The notes: generated by a model not told the origin, from the letters alone. DNA of 64,000 nt from Paraglaciecola sp. L3A3 (GCF_009796765.1 NZ_CP047023.1:4633501-4697500); one strand, 5' to 3'. Positions 18,047-27,731 are shown, counted from the first letter of the stretch. Program-made: numbers and translations.

Positions 18047-19765
18047 ATGAGCTTTCACAAATTTAAGCATTGTAAAACTTACCTTCAATTATCCACCCCG
18101 CACCTAGATCTAAAAAAATATTCAACTGCATTTTTATTAACCACCAGCATGTTATTCAGTGCCTGTGGCGGTAGCTCGGATCCTGCAGATCCCACAACAA
18201 AACCGGTGGAGCCTGCACCAACAGTTGAACCTATGAGTGTCACAGGCATAAGCCAAGATGAGTTAATTGCTGCGAATGAAAGTTTAATCATTACTGCAAA
18301 GTCAGCCAATTTAACCAATACAGTGTTAATCCTGAATGGGAAAGAAATATCTAGTATTAACAGCGCACCTTTTCAGTTTTCCGCGTCAAGCCTAGCTGAA
18401 TTAGCTGAGTTGCCCATTGGGCGTCATGAGATAGAGGTAAAAGGGACGGTAGATGGCAAAGAACAAAGCATAAGTTTTGCTTTTAAAAAGGACGGGGAAT
18501 ACTTAGCTACTTACGCTGCGGTTAACTATGTTTATGAAAATAGTCCTTACCCGGTAGACTCAATCACTGAGATTGCTGGGATCCCTTTTACAGCCAAGGA
18601 AGGTGGCTGGATAGATATTGCCGGTGATGCAGAAGTTGAAGGCACAGATGCAGATACTTTATATACTCGAGAATTAGCGGGCGACAGTATTCATTTAGCC
18701 CATCAAGTTTCTAACGGCAATTACATTGTTGAGTTACATTTCGCAGAAGTTTGGTTTAACGGTACAACTAGAGCGGGCCGTGACGCTAGAGTATTTGATG
18801 TGAAAATTGAAGACGAGTTAGTCGCAGATGACTTAGATGTATTTGCTGAAGTGGGTTTTTTAACGGCCTATACCATTAAGAATAATGAATTATTGGTAGA
18901 AGATGGTGAGCTAAACATTGCGCTTGAAGGAGTAATTGGCGATGCAAAAATTAATGCATATTCGATTCAACGCCTTCTAAATGCTTGGCAAGACGAAGAC
19001 TCTGATGGAATAGTCAATTTTGATGATAAATGTTTGGGTACAGCTGAAAGTGTAGAAATAGATGAGGATGGTTGTGCTTTACCTCCAGACCCAGGTGAAG
19101 CTCCAGTCAAAATTAATGGCGGCATATTTTTAGAAAAAGATGGGCTATTAGTAGTCGAAATGGAGTCAACTGATCATACAGACGGCTGGAAATTCGAAAC
19201 AGGCAGAGATGCAACAGGCCCTGGTTATTTGAACATGTTAGCCCCTCAAGCAGCATGGAAACCTGCAAATATTAAAGAAGTCATCAAGGTTAGAATTAAA
19301 ATTGAAAATCCAGGTCGCTATCAATTCGCATGGCGTAATTTGATCACTAAACCTGGGGTGCCCTCTACTGAACATAATGATAGTTACTTAAAAATATATG
19401 CCGATAATTTTTACGGCCAAAAAGGTGAAAATATTGTTTGCCCGAAAGTATTAGAGCCTGAAAATCAATGTGTCCCAGCCGGCCGAAGTTTAGCTGGAGA
19501 AGCCGCACTTGGTTACTTTAAAATCTGGCGTTCAGGATCACCTATTGATGTATGGAATTGGTCCAGCAATACCAGTGATAGCGACGGTCATACGGTTTTT
19601 GCTGAGTTCGATGATACAGGTGAATATGCAGTAGAAATAGCAAATCGCTCTGACTACCATGCTATTGATAGGTTTGTGTTATTTCGCGATGGCAACGAAA
19701 GTAATAACGTCGCCAAATCTGTGGCGTTAGACCTCAATACTCCAGAATCAGCTAGAGAACCATAA
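18047..19765 (+). CDS. Malectin-domain lipoprotein with TSP3-like linker
   Basis: Putative cell-surface carbohydrate-binding lipoprotein, 572 aa. A long basic leader ends in the lipobox LFSACGG, making Cys40 the lipidated residue. A Pro/Thr-rich linker and a beta-sandwich (about 60-148) follow, then a malectin-like domain (about 155-310) with GDSIHLAHQVSNGNYIVELH and HFAEVWFNGTTRAGRDARVF. Next is a Ca2+-binding thrombospondin-3-like stretch DEDSDGIVNFDDKC (about 316-329), and a C-terminal beta-rich domain (about 355-565) of unknown family. No catalytic residues were recognised. It is monocistronic, with its own terminator. The role in polysaccharide capture is inferred. Confidence 0.75.
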   Translation: MSFHKFKHCKTYLQLSTPHLDLKKYSTAFLLTTSMLFSACGGSSDPADPTTKPVEPAPTVEPMSVTGISQDELIAANESLIITAKSANLTNTVLILNGKEISSINSAPFQFSASSLAELAELPIGRHEIEVKGTVDGKEQSISFAFKKDGEYLATYAAVNYVYENSPYPVDSITEIAGIPFTAKEGGWIDIAGDAEVEGTDADTLYTRELAGDSIHLAHQVSNGNYIVELHFAEVWFNGTTRAGRDARVFDVKIEDELVADDLDVFAEVGFLTAYTIKNNELLVEDGELNIALEGVIGDAKINAYSIQRLLNAWQDEDSDGIVNFDDKCLGTAESVEIDEDGCALPPDPGEAPVKINGGIFLEKDGLLVVEMESTDHTDGWKFETGRDATGPGYLNMLAPQAAWKPANIKEVIKVRIKIENPGRYQFAWRNLITKPGVPSTEHNDSYLKIYADNFYGQKGENIVCPKVLEPENQCVPAGRSLAGEAALGYFKIWRSGSPIDVWNWSSNTSDSDGHTVFAEFDDTGEYAVEIANRSDYHAIDRFVLFRDGNESNNVAKSVALDLNTPESAREP

Positions 19766-19777
19766 TAAGACTGGCTT

Positions 19778-19807
19778 AAAGCAACCGACTAACTCTGGTT
19801 GCTTTTT
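19778..19807 (+). terminator. Intrinsic terminator after the malectin lipoprotein
   Basis: GCAACC (19781-19786) pairs with GGTTGC (19797-19802), extended by AAA/TTT, with a run of five Ts. It starts 12 bases after the stop codon. Confidence 0.8.
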
Positions 19808-19857
19808 GATATGTTAAAATATTCACCAAAAATATAACGGCTAGTTTTAAAGATAAT

Positions 19858-20835
19858 TTACTTATCGCTAAAGACTACACAGTCACGGCCTTGAGCTTTA
19901 GCTTGATAAAGTGCTTTATCGGCACTTTTCAACCAAGCTAATATGCTTGTTCCTGGTTGCCAAGCTGCCACGCCAAAAGACACTGTTACAACTTCTCCAT
20001 CTGGGGTTTTTAAATCCTTTTTAATATGGGCTCTGAGATTGTCGATAAAACTATGCTGTTGGAGATGATCGAGTTCAGAAATCAACAACACAAACTCTTC
20101 TCCGCCATACCGATAAAGGCGGTCGTGTTTACGAATATGTCCATTGATAATTGTGACCATGTTTTTCAAAACTTGGTCACCACCATCATGGCCATATTTA
20201 TCATTGACCATCTTAAAATAATCAATATCCATTATTACTAGTAACTGCTGAACATTATTTCGTTCAGAAAGAGACACGGCGGCTTCAAGATCTGTAGTTA
20301 ATGCTCGACGATTCAGCGCCCCGGTCAAAGCATCTATCGTATTCAAGGTTTCTAGTAAACTAAATTGTTTTGCGCTATGGCTTGCATGAATAAAGCCGCT
20401 TAATGACAGCATCAAGATGGTGACAATAAAAGAAGTCATAGAAACCAAAGTAAAAACGTCAAATAAGGTTACTAGAGCAAGTCCAGCGATAGCATTGATT
20501 TTGAGGGCGGCATTCGGCTTAACCAGAAAAAAAGTACTGGCGAATACGGGATAAACCCACAATAAGCTGTCTATTCCATTGGTAATGGTGATCAGTACAA
20601 CACCAACATTAATAAATACTGCGGCGACTCCATTGGCTGTTTGAACTTTTTTTGTGTAAAGCGCATAAATCACTATGATCGTAATGCCCAACACAATAAG
20701 CATATTAATAAATGCCGCAGTGTTATTACCTTCAAGGTAACGTATGACCGCGAATGGAGAAACACCTAATACTGAAACAATACCGAGAATCGACAGTATA
20801 GAAAGTTGATATTTTTCCTTTAATTGGTTGAGCAT
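19858..20835 (-). CDS. Membrane diguanylate cyclase (GGDEF)
   Basis: Makes c-di-GMP from two GTP. About 325 aa when started at the ATG at 20835, which has AGGGG upstream; a longer frame reaches 20874 but lacks a ribosome-binding site. The N-terminal half has about five or six membrane helices. The GGDEF domain spans roughly the last 165 residues with an intact GGEEF active site (YRYGGEEFVLL) and substrate-binding D-x-D-x-F (MDIDYFKMVNDKYGHDGGD). No I-site RxxD was seen five residues before GGEEF in a clear form (RKHDRLYRYGGEEF carries RKHD). Signal input unknown. Confidence 0.85.
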   Translation of the reverse strand: MLNQLKEKYQLSILSILGIVSVLGVSPFAVIRYLEGNNTAAFINMLIVLGITIIVIYALYTKKVQTANGVAAVFINVGVVLITITNGIDSLLWVYPVFASTFFLVKPNAALKINAIAGLALVTLFDVFTLVSMTSFIVTILMLSLSGFIHASHSAKQFSLLETLNTIDALTGALNRRALTTDLEAAVSLSERNNVQQLLVIMDIDYFKMVNDKYGHDGGDQVLKNMVTIINGHIRKHDRLYRYGGEEFVLLISELDHLQQHSFIDNLRAHIKKDLKTPDGEVVTVSFGVAAWQPGTSILAWLKSADKALYQAKAQGRDCVVFSDK

Positions 20836-21463
20836 GATGCCCCTAAGTGAAAATTCATTATTATGCATTGCCATAATGTCACATTAGTAAACCGAAAAAC
20901 AAGTCAGCCAAAAAGCTTAGAGCTGAGTAAAACCGCAAAACGCATTGACAGTATATATAGCCTTAAATAGACATTTGATGGTCTATAACTTCAATTTTCT
21001 CTGCTAGTCGCCTTGAGCATACTGGTTATGTAAACTAGCCTACTCTGAGCAATCTCACAGGCAGTGGTATTGATAAATTAATTCTAATGATTACAGTAAT
21101 GAACCTGAATACTGGATAAGCCAAACCTCTGAAGCCCCCTCTTTTTGTGTCTAGCGGCGTTGAATTGTCTAGCAATAACAGGTTATTACATACGACAATC
21201 CGCCTTGCTTTACACGGAAATTTCGTCATCGAGTGAGCATTTAATTGAGGTTAATGAGTAATCTCAGGCAGTCAAAGATTAAAAACCAGTGCGGATGAGT
21301 AGAGGTGATAGCGACTTATTTTTCTATGTCAAAAACCACACGACTAAGACAAATTAGCCGTGTGGATATATTAGTTTTTAACGAGTGATTAGCTGTTTGT
21401 AATAATTGGCTTGTGCCATTCTAGCGAAATTAGTAGTCACTCAATTATTTAGCTCGATCGGTA
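20836..21463. other. Intergenic region before the DsbA-like gene's 3' end
   Basis: About 630 bases without a convincing gene. It holds the diguanylate cyclase promoter (minus strand, near 20900) and a minus-strand terminator at 21331-21365. A 64-codon frame on the minus strand (21035-21229) has no ribosome-binding site and an unlikely composition. The middle part (21000-21300) has somewhat different base composition and could be a relic of a repeat or insertion, but I recognise no element. Confidence 0.4.
21331..21365 (-). terminator. Minus-strand terminator after the DsbA-like gene
   Basis: Arms at 21336-21347 and 21354-21365 (CCACACG/CGTGTGG core, 12 bp with one mismatch). Read on the minus strand, five Ts follow the stem. 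It lies about 100 bases past the stop of the DsbA-family gene. Confidence 0.7.
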
Positions 21464-22120
21464 TTATACACTCTCAACTTCTTGGGCAATTTGTTTTAAA
21501 GCCTGTTCAAACACTTCAGTGGGTTGGCCGCCACTAATAAGGTGTTTGTTATTCACAATCACTGCGGGAACTGAACTTATCCCGGCAGATTGATAATGTT
21601 GCTGTTGTTTTCTCACTTCAGTAGTGAATTTATCTGAGTTCAAAATAGCTTTAGCTTGCTCAACATCCAGTCCTACTAATTCGACTACAGATAAAAGCTG
21701 TTGATGATCACTAGGATTACCTTCTTGCTTAAAATATAAATCAAATAGAGCAAGCTTTAATTCTGTCTGCTTACCTTGCTCTTCAGCCCAATGTAATAAC
21801 CTATGTGCGTCAAAGGTATTATAAATTCGACCTCCCCCTCTGACGCCAAATTCGTAACCTACAGCTAAACCTCTCTGTTTGATGGTTTCTCGGTTTTGTT
21901 CTGCCTGTTGTTCACTGATGCCATACTTCTGGGTAATATGCTCTGTGATTTCTTGCCCTTCTTGTGGCATCTGCGGATTGAGCTCAAAAGGTTGCCAAGT
22001 GATATTTGCTTGCACTTGTGGCGCTATATTTTGCAAAGCTTGTTCAAGAGCCTTATAGCCAATAATGCACCATGGACAAGATACATCTGAAACTATATCG
22101 ATTGTTAATTGCGTGCTCAT
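21464..22120 (-). CDS. DsbA-family oxidoreductase (FrnE-like)
   Basis: Thioredoxin-fold protein of the DSBA/FrnE family, 218 aa. No signal peptide, so probably cytoplasmic. The redox motif CPWC is at residues 15-18 (VSCPWCIIG), followed by the helical insertion, and the cis-Pro loop appears as GISSVPAVIVNNK. Relatives are thiol oxidoreductases or 2-hydroxychromene-2-carboxylate isomerase-like enzymes; disulfide chemistry is the safer call. The start has AAGGT upstream. It follows the esterase/DUF2937 pair on the same strand after about 58 bases. Confidence 0.85.
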   Translation of the reverse strand: MSTQLTIDIVSDVSCPWCIIGYKALEQALQNIAPQVQANITWQPFELNPQMPQEGQEITEHITQKYGISEQQAEQNRETIKQRGLAVGYEFGVRGGGRIYNTFDAHRLLHWAEEQGKQTELKLALFDLYFKQEGNPSDHQQLLSVVELVGLDVEQAKAILNSDKFTTEVRKQQQHYQSAGISSVPAVIVNNKHLISGGQPTEVFEQALKQIAQEVESV

Positions 22121-22177
22121 AATTTACCTTATATTTAATCTATAGAAACAACAGACCTGCTTTGGCTCAATTAAGTT

Positions 22178-23029
22178 TCATTCTTTAAATAACCAAATTA
22201 AACCATTTCTAATAGTATCTGGAGTCGCAGACAAATGATTTTGACCAGCTAAAGTGACAAAATTAGCTTGCCAGTCTGGCTGTTGTTTCTGCCAAAAACC
22301 AACCCATTCAGTGGACGGAATTTTATATTTTTGGTCATCAAATTCGGCAATAGAAACAAACACCTTAGGTCGATGAGTGCGGGCACTTAACGGCCGTTTA
22401 AAATAGTCTAAATTACGATATAACGCCGGATTGCTAGCAATCACTCCATAAAAAGGCGCCTTACCATACATACTGGAATATAAAGCAAATTGACCTGCTA
22501 AAGACTGGCCAAATAATACCTGCTTATCTTTATCTACTAGGTATTTTTGCTGAATAATAGGCATTAATCTATGCTCAACAAATTCTTCAAACACCGCAGC
22601 ACCGCCCCAGTGTTCTCGTTCTTTAGATGGCGCAGTAAAATCATGACTGCGGTCGTTACCTTGACGCCAATCGTGAGTTCCATAACTAATACCCACTATT
22701 ATCATGGGCGGAATATCTTTCATCCACCTGAGATGGGTATACATGCCTACCATCAGCGGAAAGTTGGTTCCACCATCTAATAAATACAGGACAGGAAAAG
22801 TTTGTTTATCTGATTTTTTATATTCTTCAGGAAGGCGCACAAAAATATGATAAGGGAATGTATTTTTAGTTTTACTCGGATTAGTAATAGCAAAACTTTC
22901 TACTTGCCCCAATCCCTGTAGTTTATCCCAAGCAACCTCTTCATTATTGGCATTGGCGGAACTAGTCGAGAGTAATACAAACAAAAAAACAGCCATTCGC
23001 AGCACACATTTGAATATTCTTTTAGACAT
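22178..23029 (-). CDS. Secreted esterase, EsteraseD/ferrichrome-esterase type
   Basis: Alpha/beta hydrolase of the putative esterase family (PF00756-like), about 283 aa from the ATG at 23029, which has GAGG upstream; a frame from 23041 is also open. A signal peptide ends near ASANANN, so it is exported. The nucleophile elbow is GQSLAGQ, the acid and His are probably in VSIAEFDDQ and LAGQNHLSA. Relatives cleave ferric-siderophore esters or S-formylglutathione; the signal peptide argues against the latter. It is separated from DUF2937 by a few bases, suggesting cotranscription. Confidence 0.75.
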   Translation of the reverse strand: MSKRIFKCVLRMAVFLFVLLSTSSANANNEEVAWDKLQGLGQVESFAITNPSKTKNTFPYHIFVRLPEEYKKSDKQTFPVLYLLDGGTNFPLMVGMYTHLRWMKDIPPMIIVGISYGTHDWRQGNDRSHDFTAPSKEREHWGGAAVFEEFVEHRLMPIIQQKYLVDKDKQVLFGQSLAGQFALYSSMYGKAPFYGVIASNPALYRNLDYFKRPLSARTHRPKVFVSIAEFDDQKYKIPSTEWVGFWQKQQPDWQANFVTLAGQNHLSATPDTIRNGLIWLFKE

Positions 23030-23045
23030 AACGGGCCTCATATTT

Positions 23046-23564
23046 TCAAGTATTATTATCAGCTTGTTGGTTACGTTTTACCCAATATAGTAAACCGGCC
23101 AGCAAGATATCTATTATACCAGCCAGAAAAAGTGCAATCACCACCCCCCAAATCAAAGCGGCAGGATCTAGTAAGATCATGTAACTGTATTGCTGCATGG
23201 TTTCTGAAAGTAGTTTTTTGTTGGCAAAAAATAATACATGACTGGTGCGAAATACTGCTGAAGCTTGTAATGCAGACATTTCATTTTGTAGTTCTACCAC
23301 TCGGTCAGACATAAACCGAATATTGACCGCATCATCACGAAAAATAGCATCACTACTGTTTTCGTAATGACTAATCAAGGCAGACATACTGCCATTAAAA
23401 TATCTATCAGCCGTTTGTTGAAATCCAGCTAACAGTTCAACCGCTTCAGTTAAATGAGCATCGACTCGTTTTTGATATTGATCGACCACAGCGGGAATTT
23501 GGATCCCCATCAATAAACCACTACAAAAAATAATCAAGCGCAGGTAATCAGTAATAAATTTCAT
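23046..23564 (-). CDS. DUF2937 family membrane protein
   Basis: 172 aa with an N-terminal membrane helix (about 7-24), a periplasmic helical stretch of about 110 residues, and a second membrane helix (about 138-160). This layout and the DPAALIWG-to-end segment match DUF2937, a family of unknown function in gammaproteobacteria. It is upstream of, and probably cotranscribed with, the esterase gene. No function is proposed. Confidence 0.7.
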   Translation of the reverse strand: MKFITDYLRLIIFCSGLLMGIQIPAVVDQYQKRVDAHLTEAVELLAGFQQTADRYFNGSMSALISHYENSSDAIFRDDAVNIRFMSDRVVELQNEMSALQASAVFRTSHVLFFANKKLLSETMQQYSYMILLDPAALIWGVVIALFLAGIIDILLAGLLYWVKRNQQADNNT

Positions 23565-23672
23565 TTTATATACTCATGACAACTCAGCAATACCTTAATT
23601 AAGGTGATTCACCTTGCTGCTACATTAATGAACTTCTATAGTAATCAAAAGTGCAACCTAGGGGATACGTGT

Positions 23673-24044
23673 TTGTTTAAATTAATCATCAAAGTGTGTG
23701 TTATTTGGCTGTTGAGTAATAATGCCTATGCAGATACCACAGAAGCAGAGACAAAAAATAAACAGTCTATACAAATATGCCCTGAAACATTTTATTCACT
23801 GCCACTGCTGGATTCAGCGAAGTTTTGCCAGCAGTTTTCAACTACGCCCCCCGCTAGCATGTCTTATTTTGCGGCAGATGATCAACAAACCACTAAAACA
23901 TTTTATTTGAAAAATTTCGGCCCTGCCGAGAAAGAACAAATCCTAAAAGGTAGAATTGTACTGCAATATGAGGATGGCAATAAAATTGTCATCATTTCCA
24001 CTGACGGTCAAGGCAGCCAAATAGACATTTTGATTAAATCTTAA
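23673..24044 (+). CDS. Small exported protein of unknown function
   Basis: Not recognised. I prefer the TTG start at 23673, which has AGGGGA seven bases upstream. It gives a clean signal peptide FKLIIKVCVIWLLSNNAYA followed by a mature protein of about 100 residues; a longer frame from 23604 spoils the signal. The mature part has two cysteines (ICPETF and FCQQF) that could form a disulfide in the periplasm. It is divergent from the DUF2937 gene. Confidence 0.55.
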   Translation: MFKLIIKVCVIWLLSNNAYADTTEAETKNKQSIQICPETFYSLPLLDSAKFCQQFSTTPPASMSYFAADDQQTTKTFYLKNFGPAEKEQILKGRIVLQYEDGNKIVIISTDGQGSQIDILIKS

Positions 24045-24170
24045 GCTCAACCAGCAAATTTCAGCGCCTCCTAAATCAACTCGACTCTTGCAACATTTGG
24101 CATTTTTATTGCTTTACTCATACCAAAACTAACACCTTGTCGATTTTTTGACACTAGCTTTGGAGAGACC

Positions 24171-24782
24171 ATGGAACTTGCAATAATTTTGATGATGTTA
24201 TTAATCTTAGTCGCAGTTGGCGCTATGAAATTACATGAACCTGCGTTGGCTTTTCCATTCCAAAAGAAAACCAACCTTTTTACGCCTGTAGAACGCTCAT
24301 TTATTGATTTAATCGAAAATGCGGTAGGCAAAGACTTTCGTATACTATGCCGAGTGAAGATGAGTGATGTGTTAGCCGTACGTAAGTCCGCAGATAAAAA
24401 GACAGTTAAAAATGCTCTTTCTAGAGCGGGTAGTAAACAATTTGATTTTGTCTTGTGCTCGAAAGACAGCATGATGCCAGTGTTAGCTATCGACTTAGTT
24501 CACTCTAAAGGAAAAGATGGCTATAAAAATCAACGTGATTATTTTGTTAGTGGCGCATTAGATGCAGCGCATATACCGCATATACGCATAAAAGTACGTG
24601 CTGGTTATACAGTTAAAGATATTCAAGAATGTATTCAAGCTAAATTGCCCAAATCAAAACAGATAAGTGTACCTGTAATGCAAGGTACGGCAAAACTAGC
24701 TAAAGAATTTGCTAACCAAGCAAGACCGACACGTCCAATCAAAACCAATAAAACAGTGACAACACGATCTGTTGCGGCTTAA
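24171..24782 (+). CDS. DUF2726 domain protein, membrane anchored
   Basis: 203 aa. One N-terminal membrane helix (about 2-18), then a DUF2726 domain (about 35-165) with the conserved core FDFVLCSKD and IDLVHS, a restriction-endonuclease-like or Zn-finger-associated family of uncertain activity. The C-terminal tail is basic. GGAGA precedes the ATG. It is followed by a bidirectional terminator shared with mdh. Confidence 0.75.
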   Translation: MELAIILMMLLILVAVGAMKLHEPALAFPFQKKTNLFTPVERSFIDLIENAVGKDFRILCRVKMSDVLAVRKSADKKTVKNALSRAGSKQFDFVLCSKDSMMPVLAIDLVHSKGKDGYKNQRDYFVSGALDAAHIPHIRIKVRAGYTVKDIQECIQAKLPKSKQISVPVMQGTAKLAKEFANQARPTRPIKTNKTVTTRSVAA

Positions 24783-24801
24783 TATTTTTCTCAGGCAATA
24801 A

Positions 24802-24827
24802 AAAACCAGCTTATTAGCTGGTTTTTT
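24802..24827. terminator. Bidirectional terminator between DUF2726 gene and mdh
   Basis: AAAACCAGC (24802-24810) pairs with GCTGGTTTT (24817-24825), loop TTATTA. T-tracts occur on both strands, so it can end the plus-strand DUF2726 transcript and the minus-strand mdh transcript. Confidence 0.85.
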
Positions 24828-24845
24828 TATTCTTCAATCAATCGT

Positions 24846-25781
24846 CTAGCCGTTAACGAAATCAACACCTAGTGCGATATCGCCACGTAAACCTTCAATC
24901 ATCGAAGCTTTAGCACTTTCTTCAAACGCACTTAATTCACCGTAAGGTAGAATTTCTTCTACGCCGTTTTTACCTAAACGAACAGGGTGAGAGAAGAAAG
25001 CAGCATCGTCGCTATTCACTTCAACATAAGTATATTCTACTACGTTTTCACCACGCATTGCTGCAACCAGTGATAAACAGAATCTAGCTGCTGCTTGACC
25101 CATAGAAAGTGTTGCAGATCCGCCACCAGCTTTAGCTTCTACTACTTCAGTACCAGCATTTTGGATACGTGTAGTCAAACTTGCCACTTCTTCGTCAGTA
25201 AACTCAACACCTTCAACTTGCGACAATAAAGGTAGAATAGTTGTACCAGAGTGACCACCGATAACAGGTACATGTACATTTGCAGGGTTAAGGCCTTTCA
25301 GCTCACCAACAAACGTTTCTGCACGAATGATATCCAGTGTAGTGACACCGAATAATTTATTTTTGTTGTAAACACCTTTAGCTTTTAAGGCTTCTGCAGC
25401 AATAGCAACAGTAGTATTCACTGGATTAGTAATAATACAAGTACATGCGTTAGGACAGTTATCAGCAATTGCATCAACTAAGTTTCTAACAATGCCAGCA
25501 TTAATATTAAACAAATCAGAACGATCCATACCTGGCTTACGTGGTACGCCAGCTGGGATCAAAACAATGTCACAACCAGTCAATGCATCAGCTAAATCGT
25601 CTTTGCCGAAACCTTGTACTTTAACATCGGTAGGGATATGGCTTAAGTCAACTGCGACACCTGGAACTACTGGAGCTACGTCATATAAAGACAGCTCTGT
25701 ACCTGCTGGAAGTTGAGTTTTTAATAATAGTGATAACGCTTGGCCGATACCACCGGCTGCACCTAATACAGCTACTTTCAT
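24846..25781 (-). CDS. mdh: Malate dehydrogenase Mdh
   Basis: NAD-dependent malate dehydrogenase of the TCA cycle. The 311-aa length equals the E. coli type. The NAD-binding motif GAAGGIGQ is at residues 7-14; the substrate-binding arginines lie in [13 protein letters not shown], and the catalytic His is in VIGGHSGTT. It is divergent from argR, an order conserved in gammaproteobacteria. Confidence 0.97.
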   Translation of the reverse strand: MKVAVLGAAGGIGQALSLLLKTQLPAGTELSLYDVAPVVPGVAVDLSHIPTDVKVQGFGKDDLADALTGCDIVLIPAGVPRKPGMDRSDLFNINAGIVRNLVDAIADNCPNACTCIITNPVNTTVAIAAEALKAKGVYNKNKLFGVTTLDIIRAETFVGELKGLNPANVHVPVIGGHSGTTILPLLSQVEGVEFTDEEVASLTTRIQNAGTEVVEAKAGGGSATLSMGQAAARFCLSLVAAMRGENVVEYTYVEVNSDDAAFFSHPVRLGKNGVEEILPYGELSAFEESAKASMIEGLRGDIALGVDFVNG

Positions 25782-26001
25782 AATTATCTCCTGTGAATGC
25801 TATGTGTGTAGGGGTGTTGTTCTTTTTTTAATGACAGAATAACACGCTAATTCTAACGATAACTTTATGTGTTTTAAACTTAAATGCAATTTCAGCTTTT
25901 AAGAATCATGTCATTATACTTAATAACTCAGTCAATATGTGGGCAAATTGCTTAAACCCAAGCAATGGGGCAAAATAGCGCCAAGAAATTACGAGGGACC
26001 T

Positions 26002-26466
26002 ATGGCCAACATTAAGCAAGAAACACTCATCAAAGCATTTAAAGACATTTTAAAAACAGAAAGTTTCGGCTCTCAAGGGGATATAGTCAATGCTTTAAAA
26101 GTGCAAAGCTTTGACAACATTAGCCAATCAAAAGTTTCTCGTATGTTAAGCAAGTATGGCGCTGTCAGAACCCGTAATGCCCGAGGGGAGATGGTCTACT
26201 GCTTACCACCAGAATTAGGTATGCCTACCGCTAAAAGCCCGCTTAAACAGCTAGTATTAGATGTTGTGCATAATAATGTGATGATTATCATACGCACCAG
26301 CCCAGGAGCAGCTCAGCTGATCGCTAGATTATTAGACTCTTTAGGCGAAAATGATGGCGTGTTAGGCACAATAGCCGGAGACGATACTATTTTTATCGCC
26401 CCCGTCGATATCAGCACAATTGCTGATACCAGAGACAAAGTAGAAGCGTTATTTGAAAATGTCTAA
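26002..26466 (+). CDS. argR: Arginine repressor ArgR
   Basis: Hexameric arginine-dependent repressor of arginine biosynthesis. Start set at 26002 (MANIKQETL), preceded by GAGGGA, giving 154 aa, close to the 156 aa of E. coli; the open frame extends back to 25939 without support. The N-terminal winged helix contains the [19 protein letters not shown] recognition segment. The C-terminal arginine-binding/oligomerisation domain includes [12 protein letters not shown] and GDDTIFI. No convincing ARG box was found in the mdh-argR gap. Confidence 0.96.
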   Translation: MANIKQETLIKAFKDILKTESFGSQGDIVNALKVQSFDNISQSKVSRMLSKYGAVRTRNARGEMVYCLPPELGMPTAKSPLKQLVLDVVHNNVMIIIRTSPGAAQLIARLLDSLGENDGVLGTIAGDDTIFIAPVDISTIADTRDKVEALFENV

Positions 26467-26471
26467 TATTT

Positions 26472-26541
26472 TGTAGGTCGTCATTTATGGCAACAACTTA
26501 TTGCTATATATTAACTCGTCGGGCTAAAGCCACGACCTACA
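26472..26541. repeat. REP-like inverted repeat
   Basis: TGTAGGTCGT (26472-26481) is the exact reverse complement of ACGACCTACA (26532-26541). The inner part holds GTCGGGCTAAAGCCACGAC, itself close to palindromic. It fills the space between the convergent argR and EEP genes. It resembles the GTCGGGCTTTAGCCCGAC-type repeats common in gammaproteobacteria; that is recalled, not searched. Confidence 0.55.
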
Positions 26542-26549
26542 TACACTTC

Positions 26550-27731
26550 CTATTTCCTAATAGCCATATCAAGCCAAACCAAGCGATGATCTGATGAGCT
26601 ACTACGATTTTTAATTAATCGGTATAAAGGTTCTTTTTGGCGTGGCCAAAACACCTCACCGCCCTGAATTGATATCCCTGATTTTGAGGGCAGCACATAA
26701 TCGGCCCTCATTCTCCAACCGGCAGTATGGGTAGCCGATAAGGGATTGTTTGGCGTGTGTATTTTGCCACCTTCACTTTTAGGAATATAATCTCCATTAA
26801 CCTTGGAGTGAGTCAGCAAATCCACAATTGCTTGCTTATGAGAGTCCCCTTCCGTCATTGACGAATTCAAATCTCCCATCACCACAAAGCGTTGACCCAT
26901 AAAGCCACCTGTGTGACCTTTGTCGTCATAAATGTATGATCCTTGCTGCTTACCACTAATGTAATCCACCCAAAAACGCACTTCATCATGATTACGTTTA
27001 CCATTGCGGTTTTCAGGGCCATCAAATACTGGAGGGGTTGGGTGACTAGCTAAAATGTGCAAGGTTTTACCATTCACATTTACCGGTATATCCCAATGAG
27101 ATTTCGAAGACAAACGTAAATCTTGCTGTGCAGCAATTGAATACCAAGGCTTGTCATTTTCATCGACTATACCCACCAGCTGGTTATTCGGCATGTCTTG
27201 CCATTTAAACAATTGAAAAGTGCGTATTGAGTCTGTATCAATTGGAAAACGACTCAATAACACCATGCCATATTGCCCAGGATAAAAACCAAAGCCAAAA
27301 GCGTCGTCCTTTGTACCAGAAGCCACACCGTCTTTGTTTAAGTCATGGCCACTATCTACACCAGTATTGACTGGCGCAGTGTAATAATAAAGGTATTCTA
27401 TTGGCTCATTACCACTTTGTGATTTTGCTAAATAGTTTTCAGTAAAAGCTAATACACCTTTTTTGTCATCACTGATGTAATCAAATTCATTCAGCAATAT
27501 TATGTCTGGGCGAATATGTTGAATGATTTCAGCAATGTTTTTAATCTGCTGATGCTCACCGCTAGCCAAAAGCTCAAAAAGCTCATTACCAGTAATTTTG
27601 TTTACGTCTTCAACATAATTGGTAGCATCCATACTGACGTTAAACGTTGCCACACGTATTTGTTCTGCTTGAGCGAGTTGCGACATAGCCACCACCATTA
27701 AAAATATTGTTCTTAAAATCATTTTGGTCAA
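26550..27731 (-). CDS. Secreted endonuclease/exonuclease/phosphatase-family protein
   Basis: EEP-fold metal-dependent phosphodiesterase/phosphatase, 393 aa, with a signal peptide ending near SQLAQA, so periplasmic or extracellular. Active-site motifs in order: TFN (about 30), NEFD (metal-binding Glu, about 80), ASHPTPP (His), MGDLNSS (Asp/Asn), and the C-terminal SDHR (His). It has the extra loops seen in the large secreted members. Start is TTG at 27731 or ATG at 27722. It is followed downstream by a REP-like repeat and preceded by a TonB receptor on the same strand, though a terminator hairpin separates them. Confidence 0.85.
   Translation of the reverse strand: MTKMILRTIFLMVVAMSQLAQAEQIRVATFNVSMDATNYVEDVNKITGNELFELLASGEHQQIKNIAEIIQHIRPDIILLNEFDYISDDKKGVLAFTENYLAKSQSGNEPIEYLYYYTAPVNTGVDSGHDLNKDGVASGTKDDAFGFGFYPGQYGMVLLSRFPIDTDSIRTFQLFKWQDMPNNQLVGIVDENDKPWYSIAAQQDLRLSSKSHWDIPVNVNGKTLHILASHPTPPVFDGPENRNGKRNHDEVRFWVDYISGKQQGSYIYDDKGHTGGFMGQRFVVMGDLNSSMTEGDSHKQAIVDLLTHSKVNGDYIPKSEGGKIHTPNNPLSATHTAGWRMRADYVLPSKSGISIQGGEVFWPRQKEPLYRLIKNRSSSSDHRLVWLDMAIRK

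Noticed and set aside
21035..21229. 64-codon frame on the minus strand in the gap before the DsbA-like gene
   Set aside because: No ribosome-binding site, no recognised domain, rich in rare-looking Arg/Leu runs; treated as non-coding. Could still be a relic of an inserted element.
25782..26001. ARG boxes in the mdh-argR gap
   Set aside because: No 18-base palindrome close to the ARG consensus was found; the nearest AT-rich segments match only about half the positions.
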